From: Botryococcus braunii
Taxonomy: Eukaryota > Chlorophyta > Trebouxiophyceae
Reading direction: 5' to 3'
Assembly: GCA_002005505.1 (NCBI GenBank)
Contig: MVGU01001123.1
Location: 26,001 to 90,000, forward strand
DNA length: 64,000 bases
Shown here: piece by piece, positions 10,251-21,366 of the stretch
How the letters are laid out: each line of letters starts with the position of its first letter
Numbering within the stretch: position 1 is the stretch's first letter
Notes under the pieces: model-generated
Told to the model about the DNA's origin: nothing
Seen by the model: only the letters and a program-made list of their open reading frames with translations
Databases searched by the model: none
Program-made: the position numbers and the translations under genes

Positions 10251-11354
10251 GAAATCCAATAATTGCAACACAAGCAGCTGTGGATGCTCTCAGTTTTGGA
10301 TGCTCTCTGTCAGGATTAGGATCCCTCCCACCACCCTCCTTTCAGCTTACATTCCCCCATTAATTGGGATGTGGCAAGATGAGGTCGTTTGAACCTTCCA
10401 AGAAATCCCAGCAACCATGGACCTCACGTTGTGTTTCCTCGTTTACAAGACAGGGAGCCTTCAAAGTACACTACTAAAGACCTTGGTCATTGTCATAGAC
10501 TCATGTGACTTATAACACAATCAGCCAGTTGCAGTGTCAACATACAGAAATTGGTGGAAAGCAACAGGTTAGCAGTTCTCAAAGAGGTGCGATGACATAC
10601 AAGCACAGTTATGCATGTCATTTAGAATGGACTCATATTCTAATTGGTCTCATATTAAAGCTACGGGTATGTAATCTACACCATATGACTTGTTGGATTG
10701 CTGTATAACTGGTAACGAGCGAAAAAAGAAATTGTGCACAGGCTCTTGGACATCAAATCCCTTGCCTCTGGGCCAATTTTCAAGTTTGTCATACAATATG
10801 ATTGTAGTTGCAGAAGTTAAACCAAGAGGATTACGTGTGCCAAAAAGACAGTTTGATGACATCGAGAACCCAGGCTTCCTGTGTGAACCGAAACTTGTGA
10901 AGAACCCAGGACTGAAATCAATCCAACTACAAAATGCTTAATGCTTGAAAACACAGCTCACCAGGATAAACCTATACTTCGACTGCGCAATCAATTCGAG
11001 TTTCAGCCGCCACCTACGGTGCCTATGTCACCATCAAGTACCCATGGAATCTGACATTAAAGCAGGACTTACAGCTAGCTTTAAAAAGCCCAACGATACC
11101 AGCAATACAGTGCTCGCCCCGATCAGTGAAGCTGCTGCAGTGATTCAGGCTTTACTGAAACTCTGATATATTATCTGTTTATCTAGAACGCCTATGTGAC
11201 ATTCCAACGGATGGAAAATATGCTGGTTCCTCCGCAGGACTAGCCCGTCAGACTAGCCCGTCAGCAATCCGTTCGAGTCGGATTCAGACCCGGCCTACAC
11301 AGACAGTCAGCAACAGTACATGGCAGCAGTATTCAGGTGGCGGCATGTGTGCTG

Positions 11355-11525
11355 CAGCAGATGAGCCAGGCAGCATGATGACTGCTGGCTAGGTTCCAGA
11401 TGGCCAGCTTATTGCACAGATGAGCCAGCAGCATGATGAGCTGCTGCTAGTTCTTGCAGATGGCCAGATTATTGCAGCCAGATGAGCCAGGGCAGCATGA
11501 TGAGCTGCTGGCTATGTTATTGTGA
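11355..11525. repeat. degenerate tandem repeat, about 60-70 bp x 3
   Basis: Units built from AGATGAGCCAG, CAGCATGATGA, CTGCTGGCTA and AGATGGCCAG, three imperfect copies. Confidence 0.65.
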
Positions 11526-11819
11526 AATGGGGATGACGAAGCTGGCGTGGGAGTAGCCACAGAGTAGACACTGGTGAACAAAGCGATGGCAGCAGGGCAG
11601 TGGCAAGTCATATCTGCAGGCTGCTGTGGGCGGCCGCTACGTAGCCGCAGATCCATGAGTCTTATGGCCATTCAAGTGGGCCCTGCAGAAGGCCAGATTA
11701 CCATTGTGACTTTGCCGTACTTTCGGGTTTCACGTTATATCCATATACATATATGCAAGGAGGGACGGACGGACACAGGGAGGGATGGGGGGTGGGAGGG
11801 GGAACGGAGGGATTGTTCG

Positions 11820-12032
11820 AACGGGAGTTGTGTGTGTCCGTGTGCATGTGTGTTGTGGGCGTGCGTGCACGCGTGCGTGTGTTGTGTATGTGGGAAGGGG
11901 GAGGTGTGTGGGCGGGAATGAGGGAGGGTGCCTACAGAGGTTGAGTGTGAGGGTGCATGTGTCCGCACACGCAGTGTGGTTTGTGTGTGTGTGGTGTGTG
12001 TGTGTGTGGTGTGTGTGGTGTGTGTGTGTGTG

Positions 12033-12072
<40 letters not shown>
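11820..12072. repeat. GT-rich microsatellite ending in (GA)n
   Basis: Interrupted TG/GTGG runs, densest from 11978 to 12056, followed by (GA)7. Overlapping open frames here are low-complexity artefacts. Confidence 0.9.
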
Positions 12073-12105
12073 AATTGTGCAGTGTGAAAGAGTGCAAAGA
12101 CCATT

Positions 12106-12161
12106 TAAACGCCAAAAAATTTGGATACCGTTGGGCACGGGTACCCTATAAGCACGCTACA
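12106..12161 (+). mobile_element. Ty3-A 3' LTR terminal piece
   Basis: CCATTTAAACGCC... through GGGCACGGGTACCCTATA and AGCACGCTACA, nearly identical to 3160-3212 and 46628-46688. It marks the outer end of the Ty3-A 3' LTR. Confidence 0.75.
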
Positions 12162-12570
12162 AGTGCTTGAAATCACTCTAACAGCAAGCCCCCTCAGAAT
12201 AAACCTTAAAGCCCTTTTCTGGTTGTCAAACTGAATCACTCACGCAACGTTACACTTCTGCGTCACGCAACGTTGCACTTCTGCACACCGGCGCAACGCA
12301 ACCGCGATATTTTAAACGGCACACCTCGCACTTAGTTAAATATCATGAAAAGCATCCAGATGGCTTTGGGGGGGGGGGAAGATGCCATGGAAGAAATGTC
12401 CTGAAATCTTCACTGTTTTATTGTTGTCATTGCTGCATGCACTGTTTTATTCATATTTGTACTCGCATACACATTTTGGCAACATGCATTACCTTGCTGG
12501 AACCTTGGCTGGAAAGTGGGTACATCCCATAAGTACTCCCATGGTTCACTCTTTTATATTCGTGGATGTG
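12162..12570. other. unassigned, no gene seen
   Basis: Unique-looking sequence with an (G)10 run at 12368-12377. I see no supported coding or structural feature. Confidence 0.5.
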
Positions 12571-12735
12571 TACGAGTACCTGTACGTGTACGAGTACCTG
12601 TACGTGGACGAGTACCTGCACGTGGACGAGTACCTGTACGTGGACGAGTGCCTGTACGTGTACGAGTACGTGGACGAGTACCAGTACGTGGACGAGTACC
12701 AGTACGTGGACGAGTACCTGTACGTGGACGAGGAC
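12571..12735. repeat. 18-bp minisatellite
   Basis: About nine variant copies of TACGTGGACGAGTACCTG. Open in several frames (plus strand YVDEYL, minus strand RPRTGT), so the coding look is probably a by-product of the 18-bp period. Confidence 0.85.
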
Positions 12736-13041
12736 CTAGTACCTTTCCTTGGACGGGACGAATGACCCGCATGGAGATCAACACCTTTCTTGGCTGTGAG
12801 CCATTTTATGGAGCACTTTGCACCATTGGTACCAGGAGCCCCGTCATCCCTCATGAAGTACCAGGATGGACCATCTGCCACCTGTACGGGACTGGTCACC
12901 TCTCGTAATTGTAACGGAGCCAATTCTGGCCATATCCTGATCCGGATCGGAGCGGCCTTCATTAGCCGATTCGCCGGTCGGAGATCGTCAGAAATTGCGC
13001 ACGGTCATCTCTCTCTAAACTTTCTCAAGTTGTACTTCATC

Positions 13042-13342
13042 ATGCAAGATCAACCCAAGCCAAAGCAACCGGCACGCAAAACTGTTAAAGCAATCAGGGC
13101 GGATGATTACAAAGCTTCCCTCCTTAGGATTATCGCTAGGCTTGAGGGAGCAGACAAAAGTGAAAGTACTGATGCCCAGCTTATCAGTACTGCTGCGGCA
13201 GATTATGAGAACGTCAAGACAGACATCCGTGTCCTCAGCAACGTTTTATTCATTCATGAAGACATCAATCGTGGCGTTCAGGGTTGGCAGTCTTATATGC
13301 TGGATCCCTTAAGTAATATCACACGGGATGTGCAAAAAGATG
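13042..13342 (+). CDS. possible host first exon, unknown protein
   Basis: Open frame starting MQDQPKPKQPARKTVKAIR at 13042, with balanced amino-acid use and a predicted helical, charged body, ending at GATGAG|GTATGG, which looks like a splice donor. The frame continues only briefly past it. No family recognised. A second coding-like stretch follows at about 13724-13942. No retroelement motif is present, so this is a candidate for a host gene squeezed between elements, but I cannot join the two parts with a convincing acceptor. Confidence 0.35.
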
Positions 13343-13723
13343 AGGTATGGGGGTTTTCCCCTTTTTGTTCACCACATATATGTGATGGTGCTTCGCGTAC
13401 TTAAGCTTGTTGTAGATTACACGCAATCTAAGTCCGTACGAGCACGTGTGTGTAACTCGCGTTAGCAGTACGTGCAGATCACCAGTAACGGATCGCCTTT
13501 ACGGCGCCCGGCTGCTAACTGATCCTCATATTTATACTAGGGGTTAAGAGGATATTCATAGGAACATGTGTGCTTGTGGCTCTGCGGTAAGGTCTACAAG
13601 AACCTTTGAGCTAGAAGGAAACTGAAAGGGAATAACTCCACAGGATGGCATTTTGAGGAAAATGAGTGGGCTCGGAGTCAAGGAAGGAAGGATTAGCAAG
13701 ACGCAGAAAAATAGACTCTAAAA

Positions 13724-13942
13724 AGAAAAGGAAGAGCTGAAGCAAGCAACTGCCGCATATTTCAGGAAGAAGAAGGCTATAGTGGCAGAGAACCAGCACT
13801 CCAATGCAGCCAAGACCCAAGATGTTACCATGGGAGATGCAGAAGCAATTGACAAGGCCAAAGACGAAAGGGAGATCAGTGATGAGTTGGAGAAGGCTGA
13901 AATCACCAAGCCTCTCTTGGAATTCAAGTACTATGCAGTTTG
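13724..13942 (+). CDS. possible host terminal exon, Lys/Glu-rich
   Basis: Frame KEKEELKQATAAYFRKKKA... to ...LLEFKYYAV and TGA at 13940-13942. It is strongly charged and likely helical or coiled coil. There is an in-frame TAA just upstream, so an acceptor near 13724 would be needed. It may be the last exon of the gene beginning at 13042. Function unknown. 13343-13723 and 13943-14400 show nothing else. Confidence 0.3.
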
Positions 13943-14399
13943 AAGGTCCTGGATGAACTGATCCATGTTTTGTGTTTGCTGTTTACGAGAACTTAGTTGC
14001 TCTACAGCTACATGCAGACAAAGGTAACTAGCATGAGACATTTTCATATGATTTATAGTTCCTGGTGTATCAATATGCTAAGGGAACTGCAGCAATGCAG
14101 TGATTTATTCCAGCTATGTCATGATTTATCTCAATCTGGTTTAAGACTCTGCAGTTTGAACAATTAAAGGCTACAAGGTGTACAGCAGTTAGCCTTATTG
14201 GACATGTCATAGTATTGTTATATGGTATGGTACAATGGTCAGTGATGGACAGGCGGTACTCTGGTTTGAACCACTCCAAATCCTTGCAAGAGGATCAATT
14301 GTAGATTTTGTTCACCACACTGTAACGCGCGATAAACCAACGAAAATAATTGGCCAATCCGAGAAATTGCCTTACGTGTTGTACACTAGAAGGCGTGGG

Positions 14400-17121
14400 C
14401 TATTTATTAATAACCTCGATCTTCTCTGGATCAGGTTTTAGCCCATCCTTCCCTACTAAATGTCCTAAGTATTGAGTTCGTGTGTGAGAAAATTACATTT
14501 AGACAACTTAGCATACAACTGATGTTCCCTTAAGCGGTCTAACACCCGCTTGAGGTGGTGCATATGGTCCTCTGCAGTTTTACTGTATACTAACAAGTCA
14601 TCAAGATATACTACAACAAATCCTTCTCGGACAAAGTCATAAAAGATAGTGTTCATTAAACGCTGGAATGTTGCTGGGGTATTGGTGAGCCCAAATGGTA
14701 CAACTGAAAGATCATAAGAACCAAAAGGAGTCCGGAAAGCTGTCTTCGGTATATCGGAATCCAAAAGTCTAACTTGGTGGTATCCAGACAAAAGATCGAC
14801 AGAAGAAAAATGTTTTGCACATTGCAACTTGTCAAGTAGATCGTCTATCCTAGGCAAGGGATATTTATCGTTGACAGTCAAGTTGTTGATGGCCCTATAG
14901 TCTATAACCATCCGAAATGTACCTTCTTTCTTTCGTACAAACATGATGGGACTGCCATAAGGTGAAGCACTTGGCCTTATCAAACCTTGCTGAAGCAATT
15001 CTTCCACCTGCTTTTGACATTCTTCTAATTCAAGATGAGAAAGACAGTACGTTGGCCTACAAGGGGGTCTGTGTCCCGGGTCCATTGAAATAGTGTGTGA
15101 GACTTGCTGCACGGGAGGCAAGCTCGGCAATTTAGTGGGAAACCTATCCAGATACTCCGTCAATATCTTTTAGAGCATCGGGTTTTTCCAGCAACTCTAT
15201 GACACGACGGGAATTCTCATTTAATTGGCCTTCGGCACCCAACAAGTCCTCTTCCCAAGGGTTCAACTGTTCTGAAGCCATTGCGGCTGGAGAAAATATC
15301 TTTTGCACCTCTGGGGTCATTTCGTCCAATGCAACAGTAGTAGTACCTTCTTTTGAATCCCCGGCGCTTGTTGGCAAAAGTCCCCAGAATGCTTGCGCAC
15401 CCTTACGCAAGTACCGGCAAGCTGTCACCGCACCTACCACCTTTGGCGGTCCTCTCCGCTGATTTCCCAGTAGTGAGTAGGTGTATTGGACAGACTGACA
15501 TAGTTGTGTTTTGCTCGGAGGTAACACATGTTATTCCCATAGTTTAAAATTACCCCCCGAGCCCGTGGAAAATCTTGCCCCAAAATAACATCTACCCCAT
15601 CCAAAAGGGTATCGCATACGATGAATTTTCTTCGGTCAGTGATATGAGACGCTAAGTGTAATCGTAACCGAGCCGTTCCCGCTGACTTCATTGTTTGACC
15701 ATCTGCCAACTGAATGTTGACACTTTCAGTATTGGGCCTGATTCCCAAACTATTTAAGAAAGAAGCTCTAACAAAATAGTGGGTTTCCCCGGAGTCCATA
15801 AGAGCAGTACCCCATACCCCACTTACGTTAAAATTGAAAATCATGTGTAAAGTTCTGTTACCAAAAGCTTGTGCAAAGCTTATGTTATACTTGGGGGCAA
15901 CATAAAAAGTTCTGCAAGAGTAGGGGGAATTTCTATCTACTCTTTCTTACCCTTCCCAACTAAGTTCATTCCCTTGGTGGGAGAGTAAACACTATGAACT
16001 CTAGAAGCTTTTTCCCCTATTAAGAAACACGCCGATAAGTGTGGGTTTTTCCTTTGTGCCTCTAAAAAGGGCCCTAACAGTCTGCTTCTGCTTTCCCAGG
16101 GGACACAATTACAAAAGAGGGTCTAGAAGTGCCATCTTCAAGCACTACATCTCCTTCCTCCTTTGCAAATCGACAATTAAGCAAAGTTTCCAGTGTTTTC
16201 TGTTGTTCGGAATAAAATTTGTCGAGACGAGTAAAATTTGGGGAATGTGGGTTAGCCATTTAATATCTCCCCCTCCCCTTCTTCCTCCTCCTCCTGTGCC
16301 TCTGCCCCTGCCTCTGCCCCAGCCCCAACCTCTGCCCCTGCCCCTGCCTTGTCCATATCCCTGTACCATCCCTGCCCCTGGTGGTAGAGCCTATGGGGCA
16401 GGTAGGCCTTGAATGGCCCCCCTACCCCTCCCCTGAGTCATGTAAATGTGAGGGGGGACTCTGTTCTCCATCGCACACTGCTGTAAGCACAACTCGATTG
16501 TGAGTTGATCGACCTGCGTGAGAGGGATATTATTTTGAAGTTTCCTAAAGGGGCACATGTGGAATTCATGACCCATACAATGGCAAGCATGGCAGCGCCT
16601 ATCAGGAGGGATTGCAACCCGAGTGTCAACTCGGAGATGTGGAGCCGCACCATCCCTTCTTTGTGGATACGGGACGAATGGTTGAGCCCCTCCCAAGCTT
16701 GTCCAGCTGCCAGTCCAGCCATACCAGCCACTCCAGCTTGCTCCTGAAGCACTGGTGGTTGAAATAATAATGGCTGCTGCCATTCCCACTGTCCCAGTCC
16801 TTGCCCTTGAGTATCGTGCACGTGCGGCGACCTTGTGCGCGCACTCGGGGCCCCCATCCTGGTCCTTTTTAAGTGTCTCTCTGCTTCTCCTTCTCGTTCT
16901 TGTTGTCGCTCTTCTTCCCGATGGAGCAGATCGTCCAGTTGGCCTCGCAAGGCATCCATGCGCTCGTTGGGAGCGGCATTATCCGCCTGTATAGCTGCTA
17001 TTATTTGTTGTCTGTTAGCCATATTAACTGCTCGCGCAAAGGATCTAGACCGAGTTAACCCAGGCGGGGGCCCCAACGGGGCTCCGAGTGAAACCGCGCT
17101 AAAGCACCACAGATACTGCAA
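14400..17121 (-). pseudogene. gag-pol: Ty3-F gag-pol fragment
   Basis: Minus-strand relative of Ty3-B. Gag spans about 17020-16390, starting MANRQQIIAAIQ, with a CCHC-like CHACHCMGHEFHMC and a Gly/Arg tail. The protease spans about 15844-15434 with D-S-G-E-T where D-T-G-A-T is usual, so probably weakened or dead. RT spans 15163-14400 (PPCRPTY, FRMVIDYRAINN, VVYLDDLLVYS). Frames shift around 16400, 15450 and 15150, and a stop follows HELNT at 14465. RT stops near 14400 and RNase H, integrase and the 3' LTR are missing. Confidence 0.85.
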
Positions 17122-17195
17122 AGCTCTTCTTCAGTTGATGTTAAACTGTTATTCGAACTACTATACACACTCTCCGAGGCCGGAGAGGGGCCTAG

Positions 17196-17211
17196 CCCCT
17201 CGCCGATACCA
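17196..17211 (-). promoter_or_regulatory. Ty3-F primer binding site
   Basis: Minus strand TGGTATCGGCGAGGGG two bases inside the LTR. It begins like tRNA-Met-primed sites (TGGTATC). The same TGGTATCGG start is seen in Ty3-B (31529) and Ty3-C (just inside 60305). Confidence 0.6.
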
Positions 17212-17213
17212 GA

Positions 17214-17446
17214 TGTTGGAGAGGATCCGGTCGGAAGAGTTTAGGAGAAACGCAAGATTTTTACAAAAGGAGCATCCGCCCAGACCACCATCCAAGTCCA
17301 AGTCCCTTTCCCATTATACAAGGCTATATTCTAGTCTAACTCTACTGAACACACTCTTCTCCTACTCCATGGTGCTTCGCCCCATAAGGTCGCGTCACAC
17401 CGCGTCAGAGATTTGGCGGTACGACTGTACCGGAATCCCTCTAACA
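17214..17446 (-). mobile_element. Ty3-F 5' LTR
   Basis: 233 bp; plus strand TGTTGGAGAGG...CCCTCTAACA, which is TG...CA with inverted ends. It sits between the Ty3-F PBS and the copia-E RT frame, which it interrupts within the TIH-DLGE region. Confidence 0.75.
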
Positions 17447-18297
17447 TGAATGGTAAAGTCCTTCTTCAGAAGTTCCTTTCCCCACTCAATCTCTGAGATC
17501 ACTCGAGCAACAATGAGGAGGTCATCCACGAAGACCAGAATGAAGGCCATCAGGGCCCTCCTAATGTACACCCTTGCATTATTTTTGCAGACACTATACC
17601 CCATGACACTCAGCTTGTCATTCAAGGTTTTATGCCATGCCCTAGGGGCTTGTTTGAGACCATAGAGTGCCTTCCTGAGTTTACAAACCACTCTCGTATT
17701 GCCATTCTCAAAACCTGGAGGCTGAGTCACAAATACTTCCTCCTCCAGTTCCCCATTAAGAAGGGCAGTCTTGATGTCCACTTGGTGAATCTCAAAGTTC
17801 TGTGTGGCAGCTACTGCCAGCACAGCCCTCCTTGCCCCATAGCTGTTGTTGGGTGCAAATATCTCCCCAACATCTATCCCAGGGATCTGTCTACACCCCT
17901 GGGCAAGCAATCTCGCTTTAAAGCGAGTAACATTCCCATGTGCATCAATTTTAGTGGAGAAGATCCAATGGACAGGAATAACTTTCTGTCCATGTGGTCT
18001 GTCCACATATTCTAGAACCTCATGGGTATCAAGGGAATCCATCTCTTCCCTCATTGCTTGTTGCCAAAAATCCCACGAAGGGGAGCCTTGAGCTTCCCTC
18101 AGGTTAGATGGCACGTGAACCTTTCCCAGTTTGACAGATGGTACACCCTGTACCTTATGCTGTAACTCAGCAGGACTGTCAGCACTCCTGGGACTGTTCT
18201 CTTTTATCTCCCTCTGATCCTGGTTCCCAGCATAACGTAAATTTTGTACCTTATGTTGAGACCCGACAGTACAGCCAGAACTGCCAGATCCCTTCCC

Positions 18298-18373
<76 letters not shown>

Positions 18374-18393
18374 CTCTCTCTCTCCTCCCCTCC

Positions 18394-18483
<90 letters not shown>

Positions 18484-19299
18484 TGGACTGCCAGACTCAT
18501 GCGCTCCACCGTTACAATCTCTCACCTTTCTCAATGCCGGTGGAAGCAGCAGCTCCCTCTCTCTCTCCTGGACTCACAACTAGGCACACTACTCTGACTT
18601 TCCTGAGCTGCGCCTATTGTGTCAGCCTGCACACCATAAGCATGGTGGGCCCCCAACTCAAATTGGCTACATGCTTCCCCTGCTGCCGGCACTTCTAGCC
18701 CAATACTCTCCTCGCTAACATCTTCTCCAAGCATAGCCTCCCCTGGCTCAACCTGCCTCTGCAAATCAGGGAGACCTACCAAGGGTGGTTCGCTCACAAG
18801 TACCTGGCCTGAGCCAGGGTCATGCATGGGGACCCCTACGGAGTCCCTCCTAGCCTGGCGCTGTTCATAGCGCTGATCCCTTGTGAGGGTGGTTCCTGGT
18901 GGAAGTCTACGTTGAGACTTCCCTTGGAACCTGACCCCCTCCTGCACCTTCTGAATGGCGATGGCGCTTCAGCACCACCCCTAGCTAAATTTTGAAGATG
19001 TCCCAGCACTGACCATGATTGCTGTGAGGTCCCTAGTGTGGCACGGGAACCATCCTGGCTGCTGGGGGCTCCTGCCACAGGTCCGACTGAACTCCTGAGC
19101 CTGATGTGGTCCTCTAGAGAGCTGGCAGAGGTAGCAACAGATCCAGTGGGCTTGCGCTCCACCACTGGGTCATCCTCTGCTTCCCAAGAATTCACGAGAA
19201 TGGCTGATGGTGAGCTATGGACATTGGAATTGCCTCCCCTGCCATGCGAGGACGCTCCTGAGAGCCATTGAGGGGATCCAGGTTGCACCTTAGGCATAC
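17447..19299 (-). pseudogene. pol: copia-E pol fragment (linker and RT) with in-frame microsatellite
   Basis: Minus strand. The integrase-RT linker spans about 19297-18480. A (CT)n tract at 18301-18476 reads as Arg-Glu repeats. RT then follows ([50 protein letters not shown]). RT is cut at 17446 by the Ty3-F LTR; gag, integrase and RNase H are absent. The left part joins the copia-F1 LTR at 19300. It is a more diverged copia lineage than copia-1, -2 and -3 (FVDD instead of YVDD). Confidence 0.85.
18301..18476. repeat. (CT)n microsatellite
   Basis: Nearly pure CT, interrupted by CCTCC. It lies inside the copia-E linker. Confidence 0.95.
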
Positions 19300-19739
19300 T
19301 GTTAGGTTATGGGCTTGGCGTATTCCTGTGCAGTGGCGGCACGGAGGGTGTTAACCACTGTCCTCTCTACTGTGCGTCGAAGAGTAGAGTCAAGGACATG
19401 GACAATACAGGACTGATTGGCAACTGTATGGAAACACCCGGAGTGCTCGTTTAGTTCCAACCAAGTCTCTTACAAACTGTTCCCTCGTTCTCTCTTAACA
19501 ACGAAATTCAAACTACCCTAACATGTTCTCACTCAGATAGGATCAATCACTTTGTCCGATGATAAGAAAGACAAGCACATACACCTAACATGATATATTA
19601 AAGGCTTACAGAGCCTCAAATGTTCCATTCTATTCACCATCACGTTACCTATGCAGTGGCAGCACGGAGGGTGTTAACCACTGTCCTCTCTACTGTGTGT
19701 CGAAGAGTAGAGTCAAGGACATGGACAATTGTAAACTTA
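19300..19739 (-). mobile_element. copia-F1 3' LTR, part 1
   Basis: Starts TGTTAGGTTATGGGCTTGG and matches the copia-3 LTR at roughly 88%. It contains repeat block 19325-19466 and most of the second block (from 19648). Broken at 19739 by copia-2; the rest resumes at 29451. Confidence 0.85.
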
Positions 19740-21342
19740 TGTGCTTGGCGATTCCTGTATGACCCGGCACGAAGGGTGTTTAGCTCAGCGGCACTCTTGT
19801 TGTGTGTCGATAAACAAGCAGCGTCGACTGTGCATGTACACTTTACAGGCAACTGTTCAGAGATAAGCACCCGGAGTGCTCTTTATAGTCCCAATCAAGT
19901 GATTACAATGCTTATTGCTTTCTCTCATCACTCAGGAATTCAAACTAATCACTCTACTTATCGACCGATAGTCTGCATTACTGTTGAATGAATTGGTCAA
20001 TACTGTACTTAGTGACATCCCCTGTCACATGCCATCAACAGCAGTGTAAACTATAGCCTTTATAGCCCTTTATGAACGGTATAGATCATACTCGTACCTC
20101 AATGACATAACACGTGACTTGTACGATATGCGTTCTCAATAGACATTACGTATGGTAGTACTTTAGGATCCCTGCAGTCCGAGCCATCCCTGGGCAGCCC
20201 AGGAACGGCTCGGTACTTGTCCGAAGCATGTTGGTATCCTTGACCAACCTCTACTGTTGGAGAGTGCTGTGTGCTGTTCCTGGAAACGTTGTAGCGTGGA
20301 CGGTTTTTCCCACAGGCTACGAACTGACGCTGCCGTCGTGCCATCACTGCAGGTGTGTTTAGGATTCTCAAAGTCGTTCCAGATATGATTGTGCTCAAAC
20401 ATTCAGACCAGTTAGATATTACTGCTGTGTGCATTGATGAGAGTGCATGACGAGAGCGCACTGAATGTTTGACCTCATTGAGACTTATGTTGAAGTCCAC
20501 CGTTGTGGCGGTAAGATAGTTTCACTGTACAAACATCACAAAGAGACCTTGCTGAGTTACTGATGAACTATTATTGTATTCTAGTGACGTAAAGTAGACA
20601 TCGCAAGGCCTCTTTGGTGCTGAACTCTGCTATCAGGCAAGGCGTAGTGTTACGTGGTCTTTAGCAAGAGTGAGAGCAGTTAACATCATTTGTAAGACTT
20701 GTCCGAAGCATGTTGGTATCCTTGACCAACCTCTACTGTTGGAGAGTGCTGTGTGCTGTTCCTGGAAACGTTGTAGCGTGGACGGTTTTTCCCACAGGCT
20801 ACGAACTGACGCTGCCGTCGTGCCATCACTGCAGGTGACGCCGCAAGCAGAAATGCTTGAATTACCGTTGTTCGATGAGTCAAAACATTAGCACTATTCT
20901 AATAACACCATCTAGACCTCTTCCTAACCGATTGTTCATGAGCATCTGGTGCTGCAACATCAAGTTACCTGTATGACCCGGCACGAAGGGTGTTTAGCTC
21001 GGCGGCACTCTTGTTGTGTGTCGATAAACAAGCAGGGCCGACTGTGTATGTACACTTGACAGGCAACTGTTCAGAGATAAGCACCCGGAGTGCTCTTTAT
21101 CGTCCCAATACAAGTGCCTCATCCTTGCGAGCCGGCGACATGTATCCTTCTAGCAAAACCGTGTCAGATTACCTCATTCTCCCTAGTCTCAGTGGAATCA
21201 GTCTAGATTGACCTTGGCAGAACTTCTACGTTCTGCCGCCTATTACTCATTCTCTTAGTTGTTCCAGCTTGTCGTTCTGAGTCGATCTGGCCACTATTAC
21301 TCTCGTGAGGGAAAGGCACGAATTTCTCTTCCCAATATAACA
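19740..21342 (-). mobile_element. copia-2 3' LTR with internal insertion
   Basis: Plus strand TGTAAACTTATG...CCCAATATAACA. It is the same LTR as 28718-29445 but 875 bp longer because of an insert at 19982-20860. Outer flank ACAAT at 19735-19739 is the target duplication, repeated at 29446-29450. Confidence 0.9.
19982..20860. mobile_element. 879-bp insertion in copia-2 3' LTR
   Basis: Flanked by ATTAC on both sides (19977-19981, 20861-20865), where the intact LTR has one copy. Contains a near-identical direct repeat of about 138 bp (20217-20354 and 20698-20836). Ends TGTTGAATG...AATGCTTGA do not form TG...CA. No coding sequence recognised. Could be a nonautonomous retroelement or a rearranged LTR fragment. 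Confidence 0.65.
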
Positions 21343-21366
21343 CTTCCCCTTGCCTTTTCCTCACAA
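21343..21366 (-). promoter_or_regulatory. copia-2 polypurine tract
   Basis: Minus strand GAGGAAAAGGCAAGGGGAAG directly before the 3' LTR. The same tract precedes the copia-F1 3' LTR at 29713-29732. Confidence 0.85.

Larger units (their letters stand above)
10251..12105. other. foreign segment inside the Ty3-A 3' LTR
   Basis: This replaces the LTR middle that is present at 45841-46628. No convincing gene. 10941-11051 is a short open stretch (MLENTAHQDKP...) that could be an exon, but nothing supports it. It contains a degenerate tandem repeat at about 11355-11525 and a compound GT-rich microsatellite at 11820-12072. Confidence 0.5.

Noticed and set aside
11730..12115. Overlapping His/Thr- and Val/Cys-rich open frames on both strands
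   Set aside because: They are translations of the GT-rich microsatellite; no start context, no conserved motif, open in many frames at once.
12546..12962. Repeat protein frames (YVDEYL, RPRTGT, SSTYRY)
   Set aside because: An 18-bp period keeps all frames open; no evidence for one real frame.
13042..13098. A further H3-tail-like motif (ARKT in PARKTVKAIR)
   Set aside because: Only four residues match and the context differs; short ARKT strings are expected by chance.
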